DNA of 64,000 nucleotides from Mesorhizobium sp. M3A.F.Ca.ET.080.04.2.1. GTDB lineage: Bacteria; Pseudomonadota; Alphaproteobacteria; Rhizobiales; Rhizobiaceae. The DNA is taken from positions 4,750,501 to 4,814,500 of the forward strand of contig NZ_CP034451.1 of the NCBI RefSeq assembly GCF_003952525.1, read 5' to 3'. The number at the start of each line of letters is the position of its first letter. Position 1 is the stretch's first letter. Shown piece after piece: positions 34,931-44,074 of this stretch. The notes under the pieces were generated by a model. It did no database searches. It saw only the letters and a list, made by a program, of their open reading frames with translations, and was not told the DNA's origin. A program made the translations under genes and the position numbers.

Positions 34931-36103
34931 ATGTCCAAGCTCATCTCCAAATGGAATTACCCCACCACGGTCCGCTTCGGCGCCGGTCGCATCAAGGAAC
35001 TGCCGGACGTGCTGGCCGCCACCGGCATCAAGCGGCCGCTCTTCGTCACCGATCCGGGTCTGGCGAAGCTGCCGGTCGTCGCCTCGACGCTGAAGATCCT
35101 CGACGATGCCAAGATCCCTTATGGCGTGTTCTCCGAGGTCAAGCCGAACCCAGTCGATTCCAACCTCACCGCCGGCATTGCGGTGTTCAAGAAGGGCAAG
35201 CATGACGGCGTCATCGCCTTCGGCGGCGGCTCGGCGCTCGACCTCGGCAAGCTGATCGCCTTCCAGGCCGGGCAGACGCGTCCGGTGTGGGATTTCGAGG
35301 ATATCGGCGACTGGTGGACCAGAGCCGATTCCGACGCCATCGCCCCGATCATCGCGGTGCCGACCACGGCGGGCACCGGTTCGGAAGTGGGACGCGCCGG
35401 CGTCATCACCAATGAGGCGACCCACACCAAGAAGGTCATCTTCCATCCGAAGCTTCTGCCGGCGATCGTGATCGCCGATCCGGAGCTGTCGGTCGGCATG
35501 CCGGGCTTCATCACCGCCGGCACCGGCATGGATGCGCTCGCCCACTGTCTCGAGGCCTATTGCGCGCCGGGCTATCACCCGATGGCCGACGGCATCGCCG
35601 TCGAAGGCATCAGGCTGGTGTTCGAGAACCTGCCCAAGGCCTTCGCCAACGGCAAGGACCTTGCCGCCCGCGCCCATATGATGAGCGCAGCCGCCATGGG
35701 CGCCGCCGCCTTCCAGAAGGGGCTCGGCGCCATCCACTCGCTGTCGCATCCGGTCGGCGCGCTCTACGACACCCACCACGGCATGACCAACGCCGTGTTC
35801 ATGCCCTATGTGCTCGCCTTCAACCGCGAGGCGATCGAGGACCGCATCGCGCGCCTTGCCGCCTATTGCGGCATCAAGGGCGGCTTCGACGGTTTCGCCA
35901 AGGCGATCATCAAGCTGCGCAAGGAGCTCAAGGTGCCGCATGCGCTGCCCGGCCTCATCAAGGGTCTCGACATGGACAAGAAGCGCAAGGGCCTGATCGC
36001 CGACATGGCGGTGGTCGACCCGACCGCCGGCGGCAATCCGGTCAAGCTCACCAAAAAGGCGGCGCTGACGCTGCTCGAAAACACCATCGCCGGCACAGTC
36101 TGA
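34931..36103 (+). CDS. Iron-containing (group III) alcohol dehydrogenase
   Basis: A 390-residue group III alcohol dehydrogenase. The NAD site is FGGGSALDLGKLIA, preceded by KPNPVDSNL; the metal ligands lie in GMDALAHCLEAY (Asp, His) and AIHSLSHPVGALYDTHHG (His residues). PTTAGTGSEVGRAGVI is a family hallmark. Pairing with an ALDH and a gamma-glutamyl ligase suggests stepwise oxidation of an alcohol group to an acid. Confidence 0.94.
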   Translation: MSKLISKWNYPTTVRFGAGRIKELPDVLAATGIKRPLFVTDPGLAKLPVVASTLKILDDAKIPYGVFSEVKPNPVDSNLTAGIAVFKKGKHDGVIAFGGGSALDLGKLIAFQAGQTRPVWDFEDIGDWWTRADSDAIAPIIAVPTTAGTGSEVGRAGVITNEATHTKKVIFHPKLLPAIVIADPELSVGMPGFITAGTGMDALAHCLEAYCAPGYHPMADGIAVEGIRLVFENLPKAFANGKDLAARAHMMSAAAMGAAAFQKGLGAIHSLSHPVGALYDTHHGMTNAVFMPYVLAFNREAIEDRIARLAAYCGIKGGFDGFAKAIIKLRKELKVPHALPGLIKGLDMDKKRKGLIADMAVVDPTAGGNPVKLTKKAALTLLENTIAGTV

Positions 36104-36348
36104 GATCGGCTGCGGCGCGCCGGAAGTTGATCTGAAAACAAGGGGAAAGCAAAGGGAGAAGGGCGAAAGACCAGGAGGAGATTGTTTAGCCGGAAAAATA
36201 ATCGCGAGGCGATTGCTACAACCGGTTAAAAAGAGTTTACTTTTTCGTGCTGCGGGGCGCCGGTTTCACGAAGCTTTCATCTGGCTGTCACAGGAAAACG
36301 ATACCGCATCGCAGGCGTCCAACGGCGTCAGTTCAACGGAGAGAACAC

Positions 36349-37455
36349 ATGTTCAAATTCACGGGGAAAGTGCTTTCCCTTTCGGCCGCGGCGCTCTTCG
36401 CGTCGACGGTGATTTCGTCCGCCGATGCGATGGACGATCTCGTCAAGGCGGCGAAGGCGGAGGGCCAGCTCACCACCATCGCGCTGCCGCATGACTGGTG
36501 CGGTTACGGCGATGTCATCGCCGGCTTCAAGGCGAAGTATCCGGAAATCACCGTAAACGAACTCAACCCGGATGCGGGTTCGGGCGACGAGATCGAGGCG
36601 ATCAAGGCCAACAAGGACAACAAGGGCCCGCAGGCACCCGACGTGATCGACGTCGGCCTGTCCTTTGGTCCTTCGGCCAAGAACGACGGCCTGATCCAGG
36701 CCTATAAGGTGTCGACCTGGGATTCCATTCCCGACAGCGCCAAGGATGCCGACGGCTTCTGGACCGGCGACTATTACGGCGTGCTCTCCTTCCAGGTGAA
36801 CAAGGACCTGGTCAAGGAAGCGCCGGCGGACTGGGCTGACCTGCAAAAGCCGGAATTCGCCAACTCGGTCGCCCTTGCCGGCGATCCGCGCGCTTCGAAC
36901 CAGGCCATCCAGGCCGTCTACGCCGCCGGCCTCTCCGGTGGTGCAGCCGCCGGCGAGGCTGCCGGCACCGCCGGCCTCGACTTCTTCAAGAAGCTCAATG
37001 CCGCCGGCAATTTCGTGCCGGTCATCGGCAAGACCGCGACGCTTGCCCAGGGCCAGACGCCTATCCTGGTCACCTGGGACTACAACGCGCTCTCCGGTCG
37101 CGACACGCTGAAGGGCAATCCGCCGGTCGACGTCATCGTGCCGAAGACGGGCGTCGTCGCCGGTGTCTATGTGCAGGCGATCAGCGCCTTTGCGCCGCAT
37201 CCGAACGCCGCCAAGCTTTGGCTCGAGTATCTCTACTCCGACGAAGGCCAGATCGGCTGGCTGAAGGGCTATTGCCACCCGATCCGCTTCAACGACCTTG
37301 CCAAGAACGGCAAGATCCCGGCCGAGATGCTGGCGAAGATGCCGCCGGCGGAATCCTATGCCGCCGCAGTGTTCCCAACTCTCGACGAACAGGGCAAGGC
37401 AAAGGAAGCCATCACCAAGAACTGGGACGCCGTTGTCGGCGCCAACGTGAAGTAA
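36349..37455 (+). CDS. ABC transporter periplasmic substrate-binding protein
   Basis: A 368-residue solute-binding protein with a signal peptide (MFKFTGKVLSLSAAALFAST...SADA). The segments GVLSFQVNKDLVK and PADWADLQKPEFANSVALAG are typical of the family that includes polyamine, ferric-ion and aminoethylphosphonate binders. Two cysteines (DWCGYGD, GYCHPI) may pair. It is 245 bases after the alcohol dehydrogenase and starts a four-gene importer. The ligand cannot be read; an amine related to the upstream pathway is plausible. Confidence 0.9.
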   Translation: MFKFTGKVLSLSAAALFASTVISSADAMDDLVKAAKAEGQLTTIALPHDWCGYGDVIAGFKAKYPEITVNELNPDAGSGDEIEAIKANKDNKGPQAPDVIDVGLSFGPSAKNDGLIQAYKVSTWDSIPDSAKDADGFWTGDYYGVLSFQVNKDLVKEAPADWADLQKPEFANSVALAGDPRASNQAIQAVYAAGLSGGAAAGEAAGTAGLDFFKKLNAAGNFVPVIGKTATLAQGQTPILVTWDYNALSGRDTLKGNPPVDVIVPKTGVVAGVYVQAISAFAPHPNAAKLWLEYLYSDEGQIGWLKGYCHPIRFNDLAKNGKIPAEMLAKMPPAESYAAAVFPTLDEQGKAKEAITKNWDAVVGANVK

Positions 37456-37468
37456 CAGCATGATATTG

Positions 37469-37499
37469 GCCGGGCGGCCTTGGCCGCCCGGCTGCTTTT
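37469..37499 (+). terminator. Hairpin with T-run after the binding-protein gene
   Basis: GCCGGGCGGCC (37469-37479) and GGCCGCCCGGC (37482-37492) form a perfect 11-bp stem followed by TGCTTTT. It sits between the binding-protein and permease genes, where partial termination and 3'-end protection commonly keep the binding protein in excess over the membrane parts. Confidence 0.75.
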
Positions 37500-37517
37500 C
37501 AGGACGGTAACCGGCGC

Positions 37518-38432
37518 ATGACCGATCTCTCGCTCTCCAACAAAGCAATTGCGGGAAAGACTGCGCCGCCAGCCGAGGCACGAAGCCTGAAGCTGCCCAC
37601 GCAGTGGCTTGGCGTCACGCCGTTCTTCGTCTTCGCCATCATGTTCCTGATCCTACCCACGCTCTACCTGATGCTGGGCGCGTTCCAGAACGAGGCGGGC
37701 GAATTCACCTTTGCAAACATCGTCGCGCTCTTCTCGGCCAACATCGTGGCCGCCTACTGGATCTCCATAAAGGTCAGTCTGGCGTCTTCGCTGATCGGCG
37801 CTTTCGCTGGCCTCGCCATAGCCATCGCGATCGTGCGCGGCGGACTGCCCAACTGGATACGATCGGCGACTCTGACCTTCTCCGGCGTCGCGTCCAATTT
37901 CGCCGGCGTGCCGCTGGCCTTTGCCTTCATCGCAACGCTGGGCCGCCTCGGCCTCGTCACGGTCCTGCTCAACACGCTGGTTGGTCTGAACATCTATGCG
38001 CATGGCTTCAACCTGCTGTCGTTCTGGGGGCTGACGATCACCTATGTCTATTTCCAGATCCCGCTGATGGTGGTCATCATCGTGCCGGCGATCGATGGGC
38101 TGAAGCGGGAATGGGGCGAGGCCGCCGCCACGCTCGGCGCCACCCAGGCGCAATATTGGCGCATGGTGGTCATTCCGGTGCTATGGCCGAGCTTCCTCGG
38201 CACCGTCATCCTGCTCTTCGCCAATGCTTTCGGGGCGATTGCGACCGCGTACGCGCTGACCGGCTCTTCGTTGAACATCGTGCCGATCCTGCTCTACGCG
38301 CAGATCCGCGGCGACGTGCTGCACAACGCCCATCTCGGCTATGCGATCGCTTTCGGCATGATCTTCATCACCGGGCTTGCCAACATCTTCTACATCTGGT
38401 TCCGGACGCGCTCGGAGAGGTGGCTGAAATGA
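37518..38432 (+). CDS. ABC transporter permease
   Basis: A 304-residue inner-membrane subunit with about six helices. The EAA loop that contacts the ATPase is EWGEAAATLGATQAQYWRMV. It belongs to the PotB/FbpB-type permeases (opening helix TPFFVFAIMFLILPTLYLM). It overlaps the second permease gene by ATGA at 38429-38432. Confidence 0.93.
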   Translation: MTDLSLSNKAIAGKTAPPAEARSLKLPTQWLGVTPFFVFAIMFLILPTLYLMLGAFQNEAGEFTFANIVALFSANIVAAYWISIKVSLASSLIGAFAGLAIAIAIVRGGLPNWIRSATLTFSGVASNFAGVPLAFAFIATLGRLGLVTVLLNTLVGLNIYAHGFNLLSFWGLTITYVYFQIPLMVVIIVPAIDGLKREWGEAAATLGATQAQYWRMVVIPVLWPSFLGTVILLFANAFGAIATAYALTGSSLNIVPILLYAQIRGDVLHNAHLGYAIAFGMIFITGLANIFYIWFRTRSERWLK

Positions 38433-39220
38433 AGTCCGGCAGGTTCTGGGCCTGGGTCGTCTTTCTTCTCGGCGCGGCCTATTTCTTTATCCCGCTGATC
38501 GCGACGATCGAGTTCTCGCTGCGCATGCGACGCGGCGTCTATTCGTTCGACGCCTACAAGGTCGTGCTGGGCGACAGCCAGTTCCAGGCGACCTTCATGT
38601 TTTCCGTGATCGTCGCCGTCTTCACCATCATCCTCGGCGTGCTGATCGTCGTGCCTACGGCCTACTGGATCCGCTTGCGCCTGCCGCAGATAAGGCCGGT
38701 CGTGGAATTCATCACGCTGCTGCCGCTGGTCATCCCGGCCATCGTCATCGTCTTTGGCTATATCCGGATGTACGGTTCGAATTCACCGCTGCCGTTCCTG
38801 GGGTCGAATTTGGGAGCTAACGCGCTGCTGGTCATCGGCTATGCGGCGCTTGCGCTGCCCTACATGTATCGTGCCGTCGATACCGGTCTTCGCACCATCG
38901 ACGTGCGCACGCTGACCGAGGCCGCGCAGATCCTGGGGGCGGGCTGGGGCACGATCATCGCCCGGGTCATTTTGCCCAATGTGCTGATCGCCGTGTTGTC
39001 GGGTGCGTTCCTCACCTTCGCCATCGTCATCGGCGAGTTCACCATGGCCAGCCTGCTCAACCGTCCCGCCTTCGGTCCCTATCTGCAGAACCTGGTGGCC
39101 AACCGCGCCTATGAACCGGCCGCCCTGTCCATCATCGCTTTTGTGATAACCTGGGGCTGCATGTCGCTGATCCAGGTGCTGTCCCGTTTTGCGCCGAGAT
39201 CGGCGAACCGCCCGAATTGA
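38429..39220 (+). CDS. ABC transporter permease
   Basis: A 263-residue PotC-type permease with six helices. The EAA loop is TLTEAAQILGAGWGTIIARVILPN. The start ATG at 38429 overlaps the stop of the first permease. The longer open frame beginning at 37604 merely reads the alternate frame of that gene and is not a fusion. It is 11 bases upstream of the ATPase gene. Confidence 0.93.
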   Translation: MKSGRFWAWVVFLLGAAYFFIPLIATIEFSLRMRRGVYSFDAYKVVLGDSQFQATFMFSVIVAVFTIILGVLIVVPTAYWIRLRLPQIRPVVEFITLLPLVIPAIVIVFGYIRMYGSNSPLPFLGSNLGANALLVIGYAALALPYMYRAVDTGLRTIDVRTLTEAAQILGAGWGTIIARVILPNVLIAVLSGAFLTFAIVIGEFTMASLLNRPAFGPYLQNLVANRAYEPAALSIIAFVITWGCMSLIQVLSRFAPRSANRPN

Positions 39221-39231
39221 AAGAAGAAGCC

Positions 39232-40296
39232 ATGGCCGAGCCGTTCCTCTCCATCCAGCACGTGCGAAAGTCCTTCGGCGCCACGACGGTGGTCGAGGAT
39301 TTCAATCTCGACGTGGCGCCGGGCGAATTCGTTTCCTTCCTCGGCCCGTCCGGCTGCGGCAAGACGACGGTGCTGCGCATGGTGGCCGGCTTCGAAGAGC
39401 CGAGCGCCGGCAAGATCGTGGTTGCCGGCAAGGACATCACCAGGCTGAAGCCGAACCAGCGCAATGTCGGCATGGTGTTCCAGGCCTATGCCCTATTCCC
39501 CAACCTGACGGTGGCGCAGAATATCGGCTTCGGGCTGAAGGTGGCGGGCATGTCAAAGGCGGCGATCGATGCCCGCGTCGCGGAGATGCTCGACATCATC
39601 AAGCTGCCGCAGATGGCCGATCGCTATCCCTATCAGCTCTCCGGCGGCCAGCAGCAGCGCATCGCGCTGGCGCGCGCCATCGCGCCGAAGCCGAAGCTGC
39701 TTCTGCTCGACGAGCCGCTGTCGGCGCTCGATGCCAAGGTGCGTATTTCGCTGCGCGAGGAGATCCGCTCGATCCAGAAGAAGCTCGGCATCACCACCAT
39801 CTTCGTGACGCACGACCAGGAAGAGGCATTGTCCATCTCCGACCGCATCGCCGTCATGTATGGCGGCAAGGCCGAGCAGGTCGGCACGCCGTTCGAGATC
39901 TACAACCGGCCGGCGACCAAGTTCGTCGCCAATTTCGTCGGCACGCTCAACGTGCTGGAGGGCAGGGTCACCGATGCCGCTTCGGGCAAGGTGCAGGTCA
40001 ACGCGCAGGAAGTGTCGCTCAAGGGCAAGCTCAACGGCTCGAAGGCGGGGGACACGCTGTCGCTGGCGCTCAGGCCCGAGGCGATCTCGCTCGGGCGGCA
40101 GCCGGGCCACGACACCAGCCTGTCCGGCGAAATCGCCGAAGTGCATTTCCTCGGCTCGGTGATCCGGGTGCGCGTCGGCATCGGCGGCAACACGGTCTCG
40201 CTCGACACGTTCAACAACTCGTCGACACCGCCACCGGTCGTCGGCGCGAAGGCGGATATCTCCTTCTCATCGGGCGATATGCTGGTGCTGCATTAG
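39232..40296 (+). CDS. ABC transporter ATP-binding protein (PotA/FbpC type)
   Basis: A 354-residue ATPase with Walker A GPSGCGKTT near residue 38, signature LSGGQQQRIALARA, Walker B LLLLDEPLSALD and the His switch VTHDQEEAL. The C-terminal 110 residues form the TOBE/MOP domain (LALRPEAISLG). It starts at ATG 39232 (MAEPFLSIQHVRKSF); an upstream in-frame TTG has no support. It energises the importer encoded by the three preceding genes. Confidence 0.95.
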   Translation: MAEPFLSIQHVRKSFGATTVVEDFNLDVAPGEFVSFLGPSGCGKTTVLRMVAGFEEPSAGKIVVAGKDITRLKPNQRNVGMVFQAYALFPNLTVAQNIGFGLKVAGMSKAAIDARVAEMLDIIKLPQMADRYPYQLSGGQQQRIALARAIAPKPKLLLLDEPLSALDAKVRISLREEIRSIQKKLGITTIFVTHDQEEALSISDRIAVMYGGKAEQVGTPFEIYNRPATKFVANFVGTLNVLEGRVTDAASGKVQVNAQEVSLKGKLNGSKAGDTLSLALRPEAISLGRQPGHDTSLSGEIAEVHFLGSVIRVRVGIGGNTVSLDTFNNSSTPPPVVGAKADISFSSGDMLVLH

Positions 40297-40305
40297 GGAA
40301 AGAGC

Positions 40306-40473
40306 GAATAGTGAATGGTGAATGATGAATGGTGAATAGTGAATGGTAATCGGCCAAGGGAGCGCTTTACGTGCTCGAATTCTTCTGACAGTGCCCATTC
40401 ACCATTCACCATTCACCATTCACCATTCACCATTCACCATTCACCATTCACCATTCACCATTCACCATTCACT
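40306..40473. repeat. Second inverted pair of heptamer tandem repeats
   Basis: Six GAATNGT units (40306-40347, variants GAATGGT, GAATAGT and GAATGAT) are followed, after a 49-base spacer, by ten perfect ATTCACC units and one ATTCACT (40397-40473). The right array is the reverse complement of the left. It ends in TTTTTT, so the folded RNA would look like a very long terminator for the ABC operon. The same heptamer in the same inverted layout occurs at 701-862. Confidence 0.95.
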
Positions 40474-40515
40474 TTTTTGCAATGCCAACGCCTGCTTCCA
40501 TCGCTACGATGAGCC

Positions 40516-42066
40516 ATGGCGCTCTTCGAACTCACCCTCGTCCTGCTTTTGATCGCCGTCGCACTGACGGCGGTGTCGCGGTGGCTGGAGGTTCCTTATC
40601 CGTCGTTGCTGGCGCTCGCCGGGGCGGGCATTGCCTTCCTGCCCGGCGCGCCGATGATCGAGATCGATCCGGATCTGGCGCTCGCGCTTTTCATCGCGCC
40701 GGTGCTGCTCGATGCCGCCTACGACACCTCGCTGCGCGACCTGAAGCGCTACCGGCTTTCGCTCGTGCTGTTGGCGCTTGGCGCCGTCATCTTCACCACC
40801 GTGGTGGTCGCCTTCGTCGGCTGGAAGATGGCAGGGCTGCCGATCGCGGCAGCCATCGCCCTCGGCGCCATCGTCGCACCGCCTGATGCGGTGGCGGCGA
40901 GCGCCGTGCTCGGGCAGTTCAAGGTGCCGCACCGCCTCACCGCCATCCTGCAGGGCGAGAGCCTGCTCAACGACGCCACCGCACTGCTGATCTACCGGAT
41001 CGCGGTTTCGGCTGCCGTCGGCACGGTCATGCTCAAGGACGCAGTGCCGGTCGTCCTTTTGTCGACGGTGGGCAGCGTTGCCGCCGGCTATCTGTTCGGC
41101 CGTTTCTCGCTGCTGACGCTGACGCGCATCGAGGATGCGGCGAGCAGCACGGTGGTGCAGTTCGCCGGAACCTTCGCGGTCTGGATCATCGCCGACAGGA
41201 TCGGTCTCTCGGCCATCATCACGATCGTCGTCTACGCCATCACCATCGCCCGCACGGCGCCGCGCCATATGTCGGCCCGCAGGCGCGTCAGCACCTATTC
41301 GGTCTGGGAGTCGGCGGTGTTCGTGCTCAACGTGCTGGCTTTCGTGCTGATGGGGCTGCAGGCGCGGTCGATCGTCGGCCGGCTCTCCGGGGACGGGCAA
41401 GGCGATGCATTTCTCTTCGCCGCAACGGTGCTGGCCGTCGTCATCGCGGCCCGCCTCGTCTGGGTCCTGGGATACGTCGCGATCATACGACGGCTTGCCC
41501 GCTTCGGCGGCGACGAGCAAAGTCGGGATGCGCCGACGTTTCGCGGGGCCGTGCTCGTCGGCTGGTGCGGCATGCGGGGGCTGGTGACGCTGGTGGTGGC
41601 CTTTGCCTTGCCCGGCAATTTCCCGGGGCGCGATCCGATCGTGCTTGCCGCCTTCGCGGTCGTTCTCGGCACGCTGGTGCTGCAGGGCATGAGCTTGAAG
41701 CCGCTGTTGCGCCTGCTCGACTTCGAAAGGGATACGACGATAGACCGCGAAGTGGCTCAGGCGCGGGTCGCCATCATGCAGGCCGCGCTCGACGTGCTGA
41801 GCCGCAAGACGTCGGCTGCGGCGGCCGTGGTGCGCGAGCAATATGAGGCCCAGCGCCGGGTCGCGGAGAACCACGAGGATGCGCAGGCGGCGACCGAGTA
41901 CGACCGGCTGCGCCTCTACGCCATCAAGCGCCAGCGCGATACGCTGGAGGAATTGCGCCGCGACGGGACGATCGGCGACGAGGCCTATCACCGTCTGGAA
42001 GAAGAGATCGACTGGTCGGAACTGGCGGCGTCGCCGGCGGGGCGGTTCCAGCCGCTGACCACTTAG
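40516..42066 (+). CDS. CPA1-family Na+(K+)/H+ antiporter
   Basis: A 516-residue cation/proton antiporter with about 12 helices in the first 400 residues and a soluble C-terminal tail. The ion-binding helix shows GAIVAPPDAVAASAVLG and the ND motif ESLLNDATALLIYR; VGWCGMRGLVTLVVAFALP is also typical. The tail (about 400-516) is helical and charged, as in NhaP-like proteins. It is probably monocistronic, with the repeat locus before it and a terminator-like element right after its stop. Confidence 0.93.
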   Translation: MALFELTLVLLLIAVALTAVSRWLEVPYPSLLALAGAGIAFLPGAPMIEIDPDLALALFIAPVLLDAAYDTSLRDLKRYRLSLVLLALGAVIFTTVVVAFVGWKMAGLPIAAAIALGAIVAPPDAVAASAVLGQFKVPHRLTAILQGESLLNDATALLIYRIAVSAAVGTVMLKDAVPVVLLSTVGSVAAGYLFGRFSLLTLTRIEDAASSTVVQFAGTFAVWIIADRIGLSAIITIVVYAITIARTAPRHMSARRRVSTYSVWESAVFVLNVLAFVLMGLQARSIVGRLSGDGQGDAFLFAATVLAVVIAARLVWVLGYVAIIRRLARFGGDEQSRDAPTFRGAVLVGWCGMRGLVTLVVAFALPGNFPGRDPIVLAAFAVVLGTLVLQGMSLKPLLRLLDFERDTTIDREVAQARVAIMQAALDVLSRKTSAAAAVVREQYEAQRRVAENHEDAQAATEYDRLRLYAIKRQRDTLEELRRDGTIGDEAYHRLEEEIDWSELAASPAGRFQPLTT

Positions 42067-42160
42067 AGCGCGTCGCGCTGAAAACGGATCCAGGCGACGC
42101 GCTTTTAGGTCTATGTTTTTTGCATGGCGTTTTCGCAAAACCGCTGCACGGTTTTGCGCG
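42067..42160. repeat. Palindromic element with terminator-like stem after the antiporter gene
   Basis: First stem GCGCGTCGC (42068-42076) with GCGACGCGC (42094-42102) followed by TTTTA; second stem CGCAAAACCG (42134-42143) with CGGTTTTGCG (42149-42158). The sequence of the first part (CGCGCTGAAA-ACGGAT-CAGGCGACG-GCTTT) recurs at 63956-64000 right after another stop codon, and weakly at 10662-10705. It is a dispersed element that probably doubles as terminator. Confidence 0.75.
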
Positions 42161-42270
42161 ACATGCAGTAGAGCGGATGCGCGGCTGGACCATGCCGCGC
42201 ACTGCTGCGGTCCATTGCAACGCTCCGGCCGAGGCGCTACTGCCGGGCCGGATATTCAGCCGGTTAATCG

Positions 42271-43188
42271 ATGAAGCTGGTCAGCTACAACATCCAGTAC
42301 GGGTTCGGCAGCGACGGCCGCTATGATCTGGCGCGCGCCGCGCGCCTCGTCGACGGCGCCGATATCATCGCCCTGCAGGAGGTCGAGCGTCACTGGCAGC
42401 GCAGCAATGAGGACGACCAGCCGGAGATGCTGTCCAGGCTGCTGCCAGACTATCACTGGGTGTACGGCCCGGCCTTCGACATGGACGCCAGCGAAAGGCG
42501 CGACGGCCGTCTCCTCAACCGCCGCCGGCAGTTCGGCACGATGGTTCTGTCGAAGCTGCCCATCGTCTGGTCGCGGCTGCACACGCTGCCGCTGCGCCGC
42601 ACGCTCAGGCCGCTCAACACCCGCAACGCGGCGCTCGAATGCATGATCCGCACGCCGGCCGGACCAGTGCGATTGTTCTCGCTGCATCTTGCGCATGTTG
42701 CGGCCGAGGAGCGGCTGGCACAGATCGACTACCTGCTTGCCGAGCATCGCCGGGCGCCATCCGAGGGTGGCCCGTGGAGCGGTGCCGACGACGAGCCGGA
42801 ACGCAACTGGAGCAATGGCCAGCCGGAACCGGAATGCCCGCAGGCGGCGATCTGGCTCGGCGATTTCAACATGGAGCCGGGAAGTGCTGAATACCGGCGC
42901 ATCGTCGGCAGCACGCCCTATCACCGCGGCGCCGTCTACATCGACGGCTTCGTCGATGCCGCTGCCGTTGCCAGCGAGCCCGTGCGGGACTTCCATACGC
43001 ATGAGAAGATCATCGACGGCAAGCTGGCGAGGCGCCGGCTCGATCACTGCTTCATCGCCGGCATGCTGGCGCCGCGGGTGCGCTCGGTCGGCGCCGATAT
43101 CGGCGAGGTTGCTTCCGACCACTTTCCGCTGAGGGTCGAAATCGATCTCGAGACGCCGGGGATCGTCTCAAGGTCGGCGGACAGGTGA
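42271..43188 (+). CDS. Endonuclease/exonuclease/phosphatase family protein
   Basis: A 305-residue EEP-superfamily metal-dependent phosphoesterase. Motifs are LVSYNIQYGFG (Asn), DIIALQEVER (metal Glu), FSLHLAHV, AIWLGDFNMEPGS (Asp, Asn) and the closing ASDHFPLRVEI (catalytic Asp-His). It has no signal peptide. The superfamily covers nucleases, lipid phosphatases and sphingomyelinases, so the substrate stays open. It is followed within five bases by a DMT transporter. Confidence 0.88.
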   Translation: MKLVSYNIQYGFGSDGRYDLARAARLVDGADIIALQEVERHWQRSNEDDQPEMLSRLLPDYHWVYGPAFDMDASERRDGRLLNRRRQFGTMVLSKLPIVWSRLHTLPLRRTLRPLNTRNAALECMIRTPAGPVRLFSLHLAHVAAEERLAQIDYLLAEHRRAPSEGGPWSGADDEPERNWSNGQPEPECPQAAIWLGDFNMEPGSAEYRRIVGSTPYHRGAVYIDGFVDAAAVASEPVRDFHTHEKIIDGKLARRRLDHCFIAGMLAPRVRSVGADIGEVASDHFPLRVEIDLETPGIVSRSADR

Positions 43189-43192
43189 AACA

Positions 43193-44038
43193 GTGACGCT
43201 CTTCGTCTTTCTTGCAGTGCTTTCGGCGGCAGCCATGCACGCGATCTGGAACGCTCTGGTCAAGGTCCATCTCGACCGCTTCCTGTCGATCACATTGATG
43301 ACGCTCGGCATGGGCGCCGCCGCGCTCGTGGTGCTGCCTTTCGTCGACGTGCCAAAGGCCGAGGTCTGGCCATTCATTCTCGCCTCGGTGTTCTTCCACA
43401 TGGGTTATCGGACATTCCTGATCGGCGCCTACAAGGCCGGCGATTTTGCCCAGACCTATCCGCTGGCGCGCGGCACCGCGCCGTTGCTCTCCGCGCTCGG
43501 CGGCATCGTCGTGGTGCGGGAGGTTCCGGCGCCGCTTGCCATCCTCGGCATCCTGCTGCTGTCGGCCGGAACGCTGGTCATGTCGTTTCGCGGCGGCGCC
43601 CATCTTGAGCGGCTCAATCTGCGCGCCGTGGCCTTCGCGCTCGGGACATCGATCTTCATCGCCAGCTACACGCTGTCCGACGGCAGCGGCGCGCGACTGG
43701 CTGCAACCGCGACAAGTTATGCGGCATGGCTGTTCGTCTGCGACGCCGCGTGGGCGCTGGTGCTGTGCTTGGCCTTTCGTGGGCCGCAGTCGCTTCCGGT
43801 GCTGGCGCGCGACTGGAAGGCGGGGCTGCTCACCGGCGTGCTCAGCGGTGCCGCTTACTGGATCGTCATGTGGGCGATGACCAAGGCGCCGATCGCTTCG
43901 GTGGCGTCGCTGCGCGAGACCTCGATCCTGTTCGCCATGATGATCTCGGTCTTCGCGCTGGGCGAGAAGATGACGGGCTGGCGCGGCGCTGCCGCGCTCA
44001 GCATCGTCGCAGGCGTCGTCGCGCTCAGGCTCGGATAG
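43193..44038 (+). CDS. EamA/DMT-family transporter
   Basis: A 281-residue membrane protein with ten predicted helices in two EamA halves (SAAAMHAIWNALVKVH at the start; LRETSILFAMMISVFALGEKMTG in the second half). The drug/metabolite transporter superfamily exports metabolites or amino acids; the substrate is unknown. The start is GTG 43193 with CAGGTGA before it. It may be cotranscribed with the upstream phosphoesterase. Confidence 0.88.
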   Translation: MTLFVFLAVLSAAAMHAIWNALVKVHLDRFLSITLMTLGMGAAALVVLPFVDVPKAEVWPFILASVFFHMGYRTFLIGAYKAGDFAQTYPLARGTAPLLSALGGIVVVREVPAPLAILGILLLSAGTLVMSFRGGAHLERLNLRAVAFALGTSIFIASYTLSDGSGARLAATATSYAAWLFVCDAAWALVLCLAFRGPQSLPVLARDWKAGLLTGVLSGAAYWIVMWAMTKAPIASVASLRETSILFAMMISVFALGEKMTGWRGAAALSIVAGVVALRLG

Positions 44039-44074
44039 AGCGCCTGATCAACAGCTCCATCCTGCTGTTTTGAG

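Noticed and set aside
36104..36348. Gene in the gap before the ABC binding protein
   Set aside because: It contains a purine-rich stretch (about 36129-36185) and A/T-rich promoter-like sequence but no supported frame; probably the importer's leader.
40306..40473. CRISPR-like array
   Set aside because: Units are contiguous 7-mers without spacers and occur in both orientations; there are no cas genes.
40504..42138. Minus-strand open frame of 544 codons opposite the antiporter gene
   Set aside because: His/Arg/Asp-rich composition typical of an antisense shadow; the plus-strand antiporter carries all family motifs.
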